Positions 22,122 to 34,726 are shown, counted from the stretch's first letter. The stretch is 64,000 nucleotides of DNA from Cryptomeria japonica (GCF_030272615.1 NC_081414.1:766976653-767040652); one strand, 5' to 3'. Notes: generated by a model not told the origin, from the letters alone. Numbers and translations are program-made.

Positions 22122-23840
22122 CCATAGAGGGCTCCCCTTTGTATCAGTATTGTACCATTTTTGTATTGTAGTCACCTGTGGGTGCTTTTTGTAGCCATAT
22201 GATTTTTTGACATCATTGTATCATGACACTTTTGATTATATATATGAGATGATTCATTTTTGTGGTAGCTATATGCATGTGTACCTATGTGATGAGATGT
22301 TCTTATGTGATGTTTGTTTTATGCTATGTATGCAAATATGTATATGATGCAATGCCATATTTTTGTTCTTTTTATGTTTTATATGTTATGCATGATGCAA
22401 ATGTAAGTGTATGTAATGCAAATGAATATGATAATGCAAATGTCAATTGTGCTAACAGTTGTTGCGTGCAGGATGTGATGCAGTTGTGATATCTATATGT
22501 ATGTATGAAATGCTTTATATGTGGTAATGCAGGTGTAACTATATGACATGCAAATGTTTTTGGTGTGTCATTATACTCAGTCATGTGGTAGCAGGTTATG
22601 CGGACTCGAGAAGGACGATGGAAGTCAATCAAGAAAGGAGGATGGAAAATAGAAGATATGAAAGTGAAAGAGCTTCTTGTGCGTTATCATCATTGAGCTT
22701 TATTATGGCAAGTAGGTTATGACAATTGAGGCATATGTTTGACCCAGAAAGTCATTGTACCTATTTGCATGGAGATAAGATAGTCACAAACAAGGAATGC
22801 CCTAGTTCACACTAGACTCACAGTGTCCTCATATCCTTGTACAAGTCATAGCATTACTAAGAGACAATCCACAGACAGCAAATACAAATAGGTGACGATA
22901 CCCCATCCTCGCCTTTCTAGTCAAAGACATCCCGGAGATAGAATCTCTAGTCAAAGACATCCTGAAAAAGCTAAAAGACATGTCACCAGAAAGATAAAAT
23001 CAAAAGAAAACCAAGACTCGACACCAACATCCACTGTAGTCCTCAAGTTTAGTGTCTCTTGTCACATGTATAAGTCTTATTTGATTGTGGTCACAATGTT
23101 TACTTTCACAGAAAGGATAGATAGCACTGTACCATAATGTTGTCTGAGTCTGTTGAAAGATTTGATTTGTTGAAGCCCATTATTTCTGCTATCTCATCTG
23201 AAACTGACTGAATCCATGAAACTGATACTTTATTGCGGAGAAGATGAAACTTTATTGCGGATTTGTGATGCAAATGCTGCTTTATTGCGGATTGTGCGTG
23301 AATAGACTGAAAGAAGCTGGAAGAAAACTGTACTCCTCGAAACATGTGATGTTCTCAGTTCCACACCCATTACTAGACGTAGGATTTTGCCTTAGCCACA
23401 GATAGGATCTGATTTATTATGGATGGAAAGGGATGACAAGGGAGGTTTATTATGAATGGCTAACCAATCTTAGGGAGATAAAAAACAAGCCATGATGGGA
23501 ATGGGTAAGTTTATTATGGATGAATTGGTCGTGAGTGTGTGCAAAGTGAAAGGATGAAAGAGAATCCTGAAGGAGGGAGGAGCAACGTCTCTACACATGG
23601 CACTGGTGACCCAGTTTTCACCATGGTAGTTGCCCAGGGTGCCACCGAAGTAGTTTTCACCGTTGGACGAAATTATTTCTCTTTACTTTTTTTGATTTTT
23701 CAATGTTTTTTGTGTCACAAGGCGCTTGTTTGCCAGGTTTTCACCAAGTAACGATTTTTTTTGTTTTATAATTTTTTTTTTGTATTTTTGAAATTTTTTG
23801 AATTTTTTTGGTATTTTTGAATTTAGGATATTCCAAAGAG
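22122..23840. other. TAT-1 3' non-coding region
   Basis: No credible ORF. A T/G-rich part (22190-22570) repeats ATGCAAATG and TATGTGATG-like words. Around 23228-23300 TTTATTGCGG occurs three times, and TTTATTATGRATGG three times at about 23412-23525. A T-rich run (23750-23825) precedes the integrase end. It separates the antisense PMD ORF from the end of pol. Confidence 0.5.
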
Positions 23841-24990
23841 CTATGTGTAGAACCTGCGAAGGTGCATGCTGTTGATAGGATCCTCCAAAGGTTCACCTTC
23901 TATTGTTGAGAGCTGATATGCACCAGATCCATATGCTACTGTAATAATGTAGGGACCAAGCCAATTTGGTTCAAACTTGCCCTTCTTCTCTCTGTCTTGT
24001 TGATTTTTAGGATTTTCTCTGAGAACTAAATCCCCTACCTCAAATGTGCGAGGCTTGACCTTGTGATTGTAGCTGCGACTCATTTGTTTTTGATAAGCCT
24101 TGAGATGATTAAAAGCAGTTTGTCTTCGTTCATCCAATAGTTCCAGCTCTGAGAGACCCTATAGTCTTCATCACTGATGATGTTTTGCAAAGAAACCCGT
24201 AAAGAGGGTAGCTCAACCTCAATAGGCAAGATAGCTTTAGCACCATAGACAAGTGAATAGGGTGTAGCTCCTATAGGTGTGTGGACACTTGTGCGGTAGG
24301 CCCAAAGTGCAGGATTAAGTTGGATATGCCAATTGCGACCAGCATCGTTGACTGTCTTTTTTAGGATTTTAAGGATTGTTTTGTTAGACGCCTCAGCTTG
24401 GCCATTACCTTGGGGGTAATATGGTGTGGAGAAACAATGAGAGATATGGAAGCAGTCACAGAGTTCATGAACATCCTGATTTTTGAAGGGACACCCATTA
24501 TCAGTGATAATGGAAACAGGAATACCGTATCGGCAAATGATATAGTTAAGGATGAATGTAGCAATCTGTTTTCCAGTAACTTGTGTGAGAGGCATGGCTT
24601 CAATCCATTTTGTAAAATACTCTATGGCAATGATAATGAATTTATGACCATTGGAAGAAGGAGGGTGAATCTTGCCTATGAGATCGAGTCCCCACTGACA
24701 AAAGGGCCAAGGAGATGCAAGTGGTTGAAGTTCTTGTGCTGGCACATGTATGAGGTCTCCATGAATTTGGCATTGCTTACATTTCCTGACAAACTGATAT
24801 GAGTCTTTTTCCATATTGGGCTAGTAATATCCAGTCCTGATAAGTTTCTTGGCCAAGGTAGGACCACTAGCATGTGGACCACATATCCCTTCATGCACTT
24901 CCCATAACGCAATCTGAGCTTCGTCGCTTTCTAAAAATCTAAGAAGAGTGCCATCTAGACCTCACCGGTATAGGATATTAGCTAAAATGA
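23841..24990 (-). pseudogene. TAT-1 integrase
   Basis: The minus strand encodes a zinc HHCC region (HEGICGPHASG then CKQCQIHG). A catalytic core follows with Asp in GLDLIG, Asp in ITDNGCPF and Glu in NGQAEASNK, so the D,D,E triad is visible. Next come the conserved WAYRTS and PYSLVYGAKAILPIE segments and the C-terminal DLVLR...LGPYIITVAY-GAYQLS block ending HLRRFYT at 23841. There is a TAG between HHCC and core (about 24822) and a frameshift near 24135 that separates core from C-terminus. No chromodomain is seen, as expected for a TAT element. The enzyme would insert the DNA copy and leave the 5-bp duplications seen here. Confidence 0.9.
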
Positions 24991-24999
24991 CATATCGAG

Positions 25000-25741
25000 A
25001 GGATTGGCGAATGAAAGTGCAACATTGGTTATTTGATAGATCAGGAGGTAGAGTATTATCACGTAAGTATGTGAAAACGGAACCATATAACTAGGATTCG
25101 GGACCGACAACACATATTGTCTCAGTAGGCATGATCTCATATGAAGGGACCAAAAGGTTATCCACCAAGAACTAATAGCGGGTCTTGTTTGGATGTAGAT
25201 CAATCAGGGAAGCAATTGTAGCCATGGCATTTGCGGCGCGATTCTGCTCTCTTGGTATCTGCTCAAAGTCTATCTTTGTGAAGTGTTGTTTCAGGTCATC
25301 CACCATTTGTTTTTAAGGCATTAACTTTTCATCTTTTGTTTGGTAATCATCAGTTACTTGACGGATGACAAGTTGGGAGTCCCCAAAAACACGAAGTTCC
25401 TGGATCTTCCATTGAACTACAATTTGTAATCCTGTCGTTAATGCCTCATATTCCGCTATATTGTTAGTGCAAGGAAATGATAAGCGGTATGATTTTGGTA
25501 TAGAATCTCCTTGAGGAGTTATAAAGAGGATGCCAGCTCCTGCCCCATGCTGTGTGTATGAGTCGTCGAAGTACAGTTGCCATGGCTTTGCATGTGATAT
25601 TGTCAAAATGGATTCATCTGGAAATTCAGAACTTAGAGGAACATCATCTATCATGGGAGCATCTGCTAATTGATCTGCAATGGCTTGTTCTTTTATTGCT
25701 TTTCTGTCCACATACTTGATGTTGAATTCACTCAGTATCAT
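25000..25741 (-). pseudogene. TAT-1 second (archaeal-type) RNase H
   Basis: From MILSEFNIKYVDRK (tether) the minus strand continues to WQLYFDDSYTQHGAGAGI, NIAEYEALTTGLQ and VFGDSQLVIRQV, the Asp-Glu-Asp pattern of the additional RNase H of TAT elements. FDDS stands where FDGS is usual. It continues past 25313 as a C-terminal part (KQHFTKIDFEQIPREQNRAAN) interrupted by stops near 25170 and 25090. The stop before it, at about 25757, is TGA where CGA is expected. Confidence 0.88.
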
Positions 25742-25756
25742 TACCCATTTGGCTAG

Positions 25757-26083
25757 TCACCCAGTAAGTGTGGCTTTATTGAGAAGGTATTTCAATGGGT
25801 CTATCCTTGCAACTAACTTAGTCTTATGAGTGAGCATGTAATGTCGTAATTTCTGTGAAGCAAAGACCATGGCGAGACATGCACACTCAATTGGTGTGTA
25901 ATTTAGTTCGTATCCCACCAATGTGCGACTGATATAGTATACTACTTTTTCCTTGCCCCCAGCGCTTTGTTGTGCTAAGAGTGCCCCCAGTGCTGTTGGA
26001 GTAGCTGATATGTATAGTAACAATGGTTGATCTGGAACTGGTGGCATCAGAACTGGTGGATTTAGAAGATAATCTTTGAGCAT
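25757..26083 (-). pseudogene. TAT-1 first RNase H (RT-linked)
   Basis: The segment PLLLYISATPTALGALLAQ, KVVYYISRTLVGYELNYTPIE and LRHYMLTHKTKLV corresponds to the RT-linked RNase H. In the first strand no Asp is present at the usual catalytic place, in line with the degenerate first RNase H known for dual-RNase-H TAT elements. It is separated from RT only by one TAA at 26081-26083. Confidence 0.85.
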
Positions 26084-26974
26084 TTAGAAAGCCTGTTGAC
26101 AATTATCATCCCACTTGAATTTGATGTTTTTATGTAGCAAGTGCTGAAAAGGATTACACTTATCTGCCAGTTGGGCTATGAATCTTCGGATGGACTGGAG
26201 TCTGCCTTGTAAGGATTGAAGTTGACTGATATTTCTTAGTGGTTGCATTTCCAAGATGGCCTTGACTTTTGTTGGATCAGCTTCAATTCCTCTTTTGGAT
26301 ACAATGAATCCTAGGAGCTTCCCGGAGGTTACTCCAAAGACACATTTCTTGGGGTTTAATCTTACTTTGTATTTTTCCAACCGATCAAAGACGACTGAAA
26401 GTATGTCCAAATGTGTATTTCTATTTATTGATTTGCCCAAGAGGTCGTCAACATAATCTTCCATGGTTACGTGCATGAGATCATGAAAGATAGTAGTCAT
26501 GGCTGTTTGATATGTAGCACCTGCATTCTTTAGCCCAAAGGGCATGACATTCCAGTAGAAAGTTCCCCATGGACAAGTAAATGATGTTTTGTGTTGGTCC
26601 TTGGGTGCGATCCTTATTTGATTATAACCAAAGAATCCATCCATTAATGATAACATTTCATGACCTACTGTGAGATCTACAATCAAGTCGATATTTGGTA
26701 ATGGGAAGTCATCTTTTGGACAAGCTTTGTTGATGTCTCTGAAATCTGTACATATTCTGATCCTGCGATCTGGTTTGCTAACAGGTACCAAGTTGGAGAT
26801 CCATTCAGGATAATCGATTGGGCATATGAATTCAACATCTAATAACTTCTCAAGTTCTGCTTTGACTAGTAATGCCACTTGTGGATGCATTTTTCTTAAT
26901 TTTTGTTTCACTGGTTTTGCCCCCGGTTTGACTGTCAAATGATGCATTACCAAATCCGGATCTAATCCAGGCAT
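26084..26974 (-). CDS. TAT-1 reverse transcriptase domain
   Basis: This is an open 296-codon segment of pol. Landmarks in order: MPGLDPDLVMHHL at the start, PEWISNLVPVSKPDRRIR, CTDFRDINKACPKDDFPLP, MLSLMDGFFGYNQI, FGLKNAGATYQ, the catalytic EDYVDDLLGKS, LNPKKCVFGV and KLLGFIVSKRGIEADP. All RVT_1 core motifs, including Y-V-D-D, are present, so this domain looks intact. Upstream it is continuous with FFKERQIKFAWSYAD after a stop at about 27044. It copies element RNA into DNA in the particle. Confidence 0.93.
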   Translation of the reverse strand: MPGLDPDLVMHHLTVKPGAKPVKQKLRKMHPQVALLVKAELEKLLDVEFICPIDYPEWISNLVPVSKPDRRIRICTDFRDINKACPKDDFPLPNIDLIVDLTVGHEMLSLMDGFFGYNQIRIAPKDQHKTSFTCPWGTFYWNVMPFGLKNAGATYQTAMTTIFHDLMHVTMEDYVDDLLGKSINRNTHLDILSVVFDRLEKYKVRLNPKKCVFGVTSGKLLGFIVSKRGIEADPTKVKAILEMQPLRNISQLQSLQGRLQSIRRFIAQLADKCNPFQHLLHKNIKFKWDDNCQQAF

Positions 26975-28317
26975 ATCAGCGTATGACCAGGCAAATTTGA
27001 TTTGTCGTTCTTTGAAGAAACTTATGAATTTTGACCTTTCAGACTATGTCAATGATTGAGCTAGGAATATGTTGTGTGGAACCTCTTCTGTACCAATGTT
27101 TGTTTTGATAGTCTCCTCTACCAACATGGATGACTTTTCTTCATATGATGCGGGGAGAATGTTGAGCCTTCCATCTTTGGGTGCCTCAGAGAGGTTTTCG
27201 CCCTCAAATACGTCCTTTCTTTTTACTTTTTTGGGGTCAGATAGCACCACAGTGTGGTTTTCGCCATAAGACCCTTGATTTGTTCTTATTTTCACATTTT
27301 TGCGACTGGAAGGTCTGACACCCTCACCAAAATATGCCATGCTATTGAGTTCTATAGTGTATCCCGCTTTATGGTCTCCAGGGGGAAGATCATCTCGTAT
27401 GCCCAGATAGTCAATAAAAGCTTCATCATTTTGGAATGTATCAAATTGTGCAGGTCCTTCATAATCCTAGTCAATGAGTTGGTGGTGAAGAAGGGGAAGG
27501 CCGTTAATGTCTTCAAAGTTAGGGGAGCTAAGAGTGAAGATGTGGTTATATTCGGGTATGTCAAGGTAATTATTGAGGTCATCAATGGCACTCTCCTCAT
27601 CAGTCTTGATTATGAGAGAATCCAAATTATCATCACTAGTAGCGCATTTCAGGACAGGTGTTCTCATCCTATGTGATTTCAACCTAGAACCTTGAGACAA
27701 GGACTGTGTAGAATCCTCATGGGTTGTTTCTTGACCAACTCTGAACTTGTTAAAATATTCCTCTTCTTATATGGGTTCATCTGGCTCTCTGAATATCTCG
27801 TTGAGCTCATAATCACTAGAAGACTTGTCTGAACCCCATTCCCATTCGTTAGAATCTGTGGAATAGTGATCCTCTTGTTGAATTTTGGCGACTTTGATTT
27901 GTAAAGCTTCTTTTGTCCTTGGGTGTGGACCTTGGAAGTTGAGAAACCAAGTCCTTTCGAGCGTTCCTTTATGAAGGTCAATTCAGGTTGTAAAGGTTCC
28001 ATGATGCCTTCTTTTCATAACCCCAGAGGGCTTTTTCCATCATACCCAAATTTTTGTAGAATTTTGAAGCCTTTGCCATATTTCTCACATAGTAGATTGA
28101 TGTGGTCTTGTGTTTCCTCTTCATTGTCCCTGAAAAGCATTTGGTATAAATCTTCCTCTTCTAGTTCACCCCATCTTTGAAAGGTAGTAGGGTCCCATTT
28201 GAGCATCATGATGGATATTTGCTTGTTAGGATGTGGTCTTCCATATTCTTTTGGGGAACTCATGACTTGTCTTAAGTACATGGTCTAATTGAAAGTATAT
28301 TCCCCCATGCCTTTGTC
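26975..28317 (-). pseudogene. TAT-1 protease-RT linker with G-patch-like motif
   Basis: A low-complexity acidic linker connects protease and RT. At 28015-28090 it contains KYGKGFKILQKFGYDGKSP, which resembles the G-patch-like motif seen in some retroelement proteins. Then come acidic Ser/Asp-rich segments (27467-27700) and a segment with MAYFGEGVRPSSR (27310-27340). Stops at about 28015, 27768, 27467 and 27042 break it. Confidence 0.6.
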
Positions 28318-29139
28318 CTAAAACTTGCCTTTAAGCTCACCTTGTTTTGAGGTTGAGGGTTTTAACGACTCAGGATCAATATATGCCGATGAAGGAATAC
28401 CCTCACGATTATTGGGAATGATGGTCTCAGTCTTTGACTTCAGGTTATTGCAGTATATGAATGGATTAGGATCATCGTTAACTATTACTTCCACTCCATT
28501 ATGAGGAAATTTAATGCATTGGTGGTATGTGGAGGGGACTACCCTCATTTGATGAATCCAAGGACGTCCTAGCAATATGTTATAAGTGAGATTTAAATCT
28601 AGGACTTGACAAACCACATCCTTTGTAACTAGCCCAACTCTAAGAGGTAAGGTGAATGTGCCCTTGGATGAACACTCTTCGTCATCATATGCCTTAATGG
28701 TGATTTGATTTGTAGAATTCACAGCTTTATCAGAATATCCCAATTGTGTAATAGTGTTTAAGGTGCAAATGTTTAGACCTGCTCCTCCATCTAGCAGGAC
28801 TCTTTTTATTCAATGTTTGTGTATGAAGGCTTCAATATGTAATGGTGCATTATGTGGCTGACTTACAGAGGTGTCATCGGCTTCTGTGAATGTAAGTGAA
28901 TGTGGAACGGAAAGGTATCCCACCATGGCTTGAAATTGGTCCACATTCAGATCAGTAGGAACAACAGTATCTCTCAAGATTTTGTCAAGAATAGCTTTAT
29001 GTGTGGGAGATATGCGTAACAGCTCAAGGATGGAGATGAGCGCGGGTGTCTTCCCTAACTATTCTACAAGGTCATACTCAGGTTTGGTTGATGAAGAAGC
29101 TGTGTTTTTAGTTGGAGCACATTGCAAAGTTACTTTACC
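28318..29139 (-). pseudogene. TAT-1 retropepsin-like protease
   Basis: The active-site strand VLLDGGAGLN lies at about 28768-28798 (minus strand), followed by the flap/second half (SKGTFTLPLRVGL, DLNLTYNILLGRPWIHQM). The GRPW motif and the KFPHNGVEVIVND end are typical of TAT/Athila proteases. Stops at 28810-28812 (TGA) and ~29059 separate it from Gag. The D-G-G triplet replaces the D-T/S-G of other retropepsins, a common variant in this lineage. Confidence 0.8.
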
Positions 29140-31348
29140 TCAGCGGGTTGTAACATGACATTCAGAGGTAGGTTCAGAAGAAGATCCAACACCTTTTAGG
29201 ACAATCTTGGGTCTCTGGGTAAAATTCTTAGATGCTTTGTCCTTGATGATAATAGTAGAGATGTAATTGTCCATTGAGATGTGATTGATAGTTGAATCAT
29301 AGTTATAGGATGCTCTGGTATAGTTGGTTTGATCCTCTATGGCTTTAGCTTTTCCTTTGTCATGTTTTGGGAATGGTTCCTTAAACATCTCATGTTCTTG
29401 ATTAGACGAATGTCCCTCAATCTCAATATCACCTCTATCAATGAGATCTTGTACGATGTTCTTCAGTCGATGACAATTTCCTATCTTATGACACTTGCTC
29501 TTATGAAATTCATAATACTCATCATCATTCCACCAATTTGGTTTGACCTTTGGTTCATATGGCGGGAAATCTCGAATTGTGATCACCTTGTTTGCCACTA
29601 ACTTCTTGAAAACTGACTCAAGTGGTTCTCCCAATGGGGTATACTTCCTTTGTGATCTGGAAGTTGTTTGAGTATTCACTTGATTGTTTGTATAACTTGA
29701 TCCCGAAAAGATGAATTTGGGTCGCACTGTATTAGCATCAACAACACCATCATTGACTGTGTTCTTGTTTTTATTCCAAAATCTTGGCTTGTCTTTTCCT
29801 TTAAAGTCATCTTTGTTTTCCTTGAATATCTTAATAACTCCTTGTTCAATTAGGACCTTTTCTGTTGCTAAGCCTTTTTCAATGACATCCTTGAAGGTGG
29901 ACAAACAAGCTTTCCTTAGATCATGGCCAATGTCTTTGTTAACATTTTGTGTGAACATCTCTACCATTTGTTTTTGTGGAATTTCACAAGAGCATCTACT
30001 GGCTAGATTTCTCCATCTTTGTAAGAATGATGCAAAAGATTCTCCCTCTTTTTGCTTGGTGTTGCACAAAGTGGTGACTGATATGTCTGTCTCTATGTTG
30101 TAGGAGAAATGCTGAATAAATGTCTCTGCTAAGTCACCCCATGACTTAATTCCAGGTGGAAGTTGGGAGAACCATTCCATAGCTTGATCACCTAAGCTCT
30201 GTGGGAATAATCTCATCAAATATGTTTCTTCTACTGCTACCTCAATGCAAGCTGTGAAAAACTGTCTTATGTGCGCCTTAGGATCTCCTTTTCCTCTATA
30301 CTTATCAAATTTGGGCATCACAAAGTGTGTAGTAAATGGAGGCATTGGAATGCTCTTGTCAAATGGATAAGGAAATATGTCTCTCATTGTGTATGTTGGC
30401 TTTCGTGTATTTATGTCCTCCATTTTCTTTTGTAAGTCCCTGATTTGTTGTTCCAAACTGCTCTTAGGTGGAGATCGACTTCTTGGACCATATCCTATGT
30501 TTGAGGTACCCATTGGAGGGGGAGCATGTTGCATATATGGATGATATTGATCATACACATGTTCATATGGAGGAGGTCTGTAATGATGCTGCATATATGT
30601 ACCACTTGGTATAGATTCATGTTGAGGAACACCATATCTATTTTGTGCATGTATACCATATTCTACAGGCATGTCAGGTTCTAATGTGATTGACATGAGG
30701 TTTCCTTGTGTCCAAATTTTGAGCATGCCTTTGAATATCCAATTGCTTTGGTGGTTGATCCTTAGCATTGGTATGTGATTGAGCATATCTATCTGCATAA
30801 GACTTCCATAATGGTCTACAAAAGTGAGTATCATATGCTTGACCATGTGTATGTGGGACCTCTAGTTTTTGAAGCAAAGCTGATGGTGATTCAGGTACCA
30901 TGTGTGGTCCTCTATTTCCTCCACTATTAGGTCTCCTTTGATCCACGTTGGAGTGAGGTTGTTGCAAAGGTCAATTTTCCATTATTTGAGACATGTCAAA
31001 ATCATGAGGTATCTTGGCTCCACTTTGTGCCATCATTTGTAAGATGTATTGTCTATCCCTCCTCATTATTTCCTCAACCAATCAATTGAAATGGGGATTC
31101 ATAATGGATTCTTCCACATCTGCTGAATGTACTGAAAAGTTGTCCACATTATCATTGTGTGTAGCACTGTTGTTTATAGTGTCCATGTTCTCAACATTTG
31201 GAATGTTTCTATAGGTATCCATGTCAGGTAATGTAGTATGATCAGAATTGAAAAAGATATCATTGTCATACTCATAAGAACTCATGTTTGCGGATTGTTG
31301 AGCCTCTTTAGTTTCTCTCCTAGATTTTTGAAGGCGGGTTTCAACCAT
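29140..31348 (-). pseudogene. gag: TAT-1 Gag
   Basis: The inferred start is ATG at 31348 (MVETRLQKSRRETKEAQQ). TGA stops lie at 31079-31081 and 30971-30973, and a frameshift at about 30680-30700 leads into a long open stretch ending at 29140. The core (about 29850-30330) has YRGKGDPKAHIRQFF, MRLFPQSLGDQAMEWF, FIQHFSYN and FASFLQRWRNLASRC, typical Retrotrans_gag of TAT-type Gypsy elements. Near 29450-29520 FHKSKCHKIGNCHRLKN is a zinc-knuckle-like Cys/His cluster. The part before the core is Gln/Pro/Tyr/His-rich, with a short coiled coil before TMRDIFPYPFD. Gag would build the particle. Confidence 0.88.
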
Positions 31349-33576
31349 GAACTAGGTATTGACCAAGATGTTGGAGACTAGATGAAAAATGGAAAGAGTA
31401 TGGAAGACCAAGAGTTGGATGGAATGTAAATGAATTTGAAGTGTACTTGCAATGTCCAAAGTGTAAGACCAAGTATGTATGTATTAGAGTAGGTGTGACT
31501 TCCAAAGAGAGGATAGTTTCTCTTGATGAGGTAAGTTGACCTTGACTCTAAGTAAGACCAAATGAGACCCAAAGGTAAGAAACCTTGATGAGGGACCACT
31601 TAGCAAAGTGTTGTTGTATGTAGTGTGTTGACAAAGTATAGTGAGGACAAGCAAGTGAACTTTTGACTCAAGTTTAGACAAATGTGAATGTAATGAGAGA
31701 TGTAAAGCAATGATTGACTTTGTGAGACCCAAGGACAGGTTGAATGCTAAATGAAACCCTGGAGAAATGACCTAGGAAGCTCAAGAATTTTGAAACTGAC
31801 TGTGTTTGCTTGTTGGACTGTAACAGTTTTTCAATTCTGGACACAGACGTGCCTGTATACTTCACAGACGCGGTTTCCCGACATAGACACTACTCTATTT
31901 AACACAGGCACACTTTTGAGATTTTTTGTAAAGTGCAATGTTTACTGTTGGAACACATACGCAATTCTGCCCTGCACAGACGTGGCTAGACAACACAGAC
32001 GCATTTCTGCAAATTTTGTGCAATTTTTCCAATCTGTGAAGTTGTTTTGTTGTGACCAAATCTGACTGTTTGACTGTTTTTCATGACAAGAGGACACAGT
32101 GTTGATGAGGACTCAATGTTTGCAAGTGTCTATACTCCAAAATGACTCCAAGAAAAGTGTGTTGTTTGATGTAAAATGTTTTGCATACACTTGAAGACAC
32201 AAAAGACACAATGTTTTGTTGTTTGGTCTTGAATGTTTTGAATGTTTAACATAAGTCAAGCACAATTCTTATGGCTGGCCAAGACAATAGTTGTTGATCC
32301 CACATGGGGTTTTACCCCCGAGGCTACGCTATTCAGAGTGGATACTTAAATGCTTGACCTCACTGGCTCCACCCTCGACACTCACTTCTTGGGTCAGCCA
32401 AGCATCAGTCCCCATGAAAACTCCCTATGGCAAACTTTGTATCTCTACTAAGAACCATATGTGTGTGGGCCGCTACCAGAGGTCCGACCTCCTGCCCCAA
32501 CAACTAGAAGGATTTGGGCTTCTAAAACAAAAAGGTGCTAGTAAGGGCATCCGCTCATGTGGCCATACATGCGACACTTTCAGCTCTGTAAATATAGAAG
32601 GCTCCCAACCGGTAGGGGTTACGCCCTACAAATGATCAAATAAATTTGATCAAACGGGTTTATGGGGAGACATAGTGTCGGTATGAACTAATCAGCACAC
32701 GTTATTCATAGTTTTCACTATGAATATAGTTGTTTATAGTGGTTCGGAAGAGGTGGGTTTTCCTCGCTACCACTTGGGTCGTTCTCTTCTCACTAGTAGT
32801 CCTAATGACCACACGGGAAGAGAGACCCTCTAAAGATTAAACAAAAAGAGCCTATTGCTCAAGACACAAAAGACAATGATTCAATTTTAGTGCACCAATG
32901 GAAGTGTTTACTAGTCTATGAAAACAAGGCACACAATAAAAATCAAAAAAACCCTTGCCAAGGTCCTGCAACAAAGAGTTATTAGTAGTTTGGGTTGTTT
33001 CAAATAATCACCCCTTCCTGCAAGCACACAAGTTAGGTAAATTTTAAACCCAAAAGACTTTGTGAAAATAGGGGCCTTCGACCAAATGATTTTTCTTTCA
33101 AGACAAGATGAACCAATTTCGTTAGCTAGATCTGAAAATGTTAGCTCAAAATAAACCAGATCTGAAACCCTAAATGCAAAAGTCCAAAAATTGAATCAAT
33201 AAAAATCCAAAATACAAAACTGGTGAACATAGATGCGGTTACCCTCAACATAGATGCAGTTCTGTAATGCACAGACGCACCTACAGAACACAGACGTGCC
33301 TTCTGGACACAAACGCCTCCAAAAATATCACAGACGTGCCTTTACAACACAGACATGCTTTTCAGGAACCTGCAAAATAAAATATTTCCAATATCGCAGA
33401 CGCGATCCCAGGTGTCACAGACTCGCCAGAAAATCAAAAATGTGATCCGAAAGTGCGTAGATGCGAAAATGTCAAAAATATTGTCGAAAATGTCAGATCT
33501 GTAACTTCAAAATACAAAATCTGCAACAAGATGTTAAATGTAAAAAGGGACAAGAGTCCCACCGGGCGTGCCAAAA
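31349..33576 (-). other. TAT-1 long 5' leader with ACAGACG repeats and PBS
   Basis: About 2.2 kb between 5' LTR and gag without a convincing ORF. Two clusters (about 31839-32007 and 33232-33425) contain some ten copies of CACAGACG followed by YGCC/CGC-like words. Adjacent to the LTR (33557-33576), the minus strand reads TTTTGGCACGCCCGGTGGGA, a PBS-like TGG-start sequence whose tRNA I cannot name with confidence. Confidence 0.65.
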
Positions 33577-34339
33577 TGTGTATGGTGAAAATTGATAACA
33601 ATAATAACAATATTGAAAGGCTAAATGAATTCAACCACAAAACCCTAGCCTAACAACAACAAAGATCCACCATAACATATGAAGATTACCTAAGACAATG
33701 CAAATCAAACGAAATTACAAAGATTATACCATCACATGTCCAATAGGGTTTTGATCTCCATTCTTCCTATCTCCATTGATCTTGCTTGATATATTTTCTC
33801 TCAGATTTTATATGCACAAGAGCTCAACAAAGAATGGAATGTGGTTGCAAGTAGGATCGTAGTGTAGACAAGTGTCTAAATTCATTAGCTCATTAGGGTT
33901 TGACAATGAAGGAAGCATCTCCTTATATAGAAGACACTATATGAAATGGAGGGATAAGATTGAGAGGTGTAAAAGGAGGTCGGCTATGATTAGAGGGTAG
34001 GTAGAAGAAATAATAAAATAATGAAAGGGGTAGGTAGTGTATGAATTAAGAGATGAATGACATGTGTCATGGGTAGAAAAGGCTAATGAATCAATTAAAT
34101 AAATAAAGATTTATTTAATTAATAGAAGAAGTGGGATAATTAAATAAATAAAAATATTTATTTAATTTAGGAAAAGGATAATTTAAATAAATAAATGTAT
34201 TTATTTAAATGAGAAATAAGGCTAGAAGAGGATAAATGAATTAATTAAATAAATAAAGATTTATTTAATTAATAGAAGAATTAAGCTTAGATAAATAAAA
34301 TATTTATTTAATTAGCCAGGACAATTTTAGGTGTCTACA
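33577..34339 (-). mobile_element. TAT-1 5' LTR
   Basis: Same length (763 bp) and ends as the 3' LTR at 19664-20426, with four differences noted by eye (near the TGTATGGTGAAAAT start, in GATATATTT[G/T]CTCTC, GAA[C/T]GGAATG and AATAAT[T/G]AAAGG). It is followed by the right duplication GATAG at 34340-34344. Confidence 0.95.
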
Positions 34340-34344
34340 GATAG

Positions 34345-34726
34345 AATCGATCTTCTCATGCAAGATCCTCAAGGAAATCCTTAACGCACATAATGCTGAT
34401 GTGGCAACTTGATCTAATCTTCATTTCAATGCTAACTCATCACAGGAAGTCGTCGGTCGAATTGCACAAACTTGGAATGCATCAGCCGAAAACCTTGAAG
34501 CTGAGACTACCAACCGGTAGTTGTATCAAATGAAACCCCGATACAAACTTTGCATATACCGGTTCACTTGCCAGTTTACTTACTTCAACATACTGGTTCA
34601 CACTTCATCATACTAGTTCACTTGTTAGTTTACTTACTTCAACATACTGGTTCACACTTCATCATATTGACATCAATGACAACATACATTATCATCATGT
34701 CATCAAACTCTGCACATATGCTAACA
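34345..34726 (-). mobile_element. Cop-2 LTR (minus), second piece
   Basis: It continues the LTR interrupted at 19663: AATCGATCTTCTCATGCAAG corresponds to the same place in the LTR at 60358-61976. It includes TTGACATCAATGACAACATA and ends GCTAACA at 34726, right before the PPT complement GTCTCCCCCTTTGGC. Confidence 0.85.

Larger units (their letters stand above)
19664..34339 (-). mobile_element. TAT-1: full-length Gypsy element of the TAT (dual RNase H) type
   Basis: The element is 14,676 bp with LTRs at 19664-20426 and 33577-34339, both 763 bp, with four substitutions seen by eye. Perfect GATAG duplications lie at 19659-19663 and 34340-34344. On the minus strand the order is LTR, PBS-like site, long leader, gag, protease, linker, RT, RNase H, second (archaeal-type) RNase H, integrase, 3' region, LTR. 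Integrase after a dual RNase H is the TAT/Ogre/Retand signature. Near-identical LTRs make it the youngest insertion in the nest, yet its coding frames carry several stops, so this copy was probably mobilised in trans or broken at birth. The 3' region carries an antisense plant-mobile-domain ORF. Confidence 0.95.

Noticed and set aside
24398-24802. 134-codon plus-strand ORF over the TAT-1 integrase
   Set aside because: It is antisense to a clear integrase core, with no domain signal of its own.
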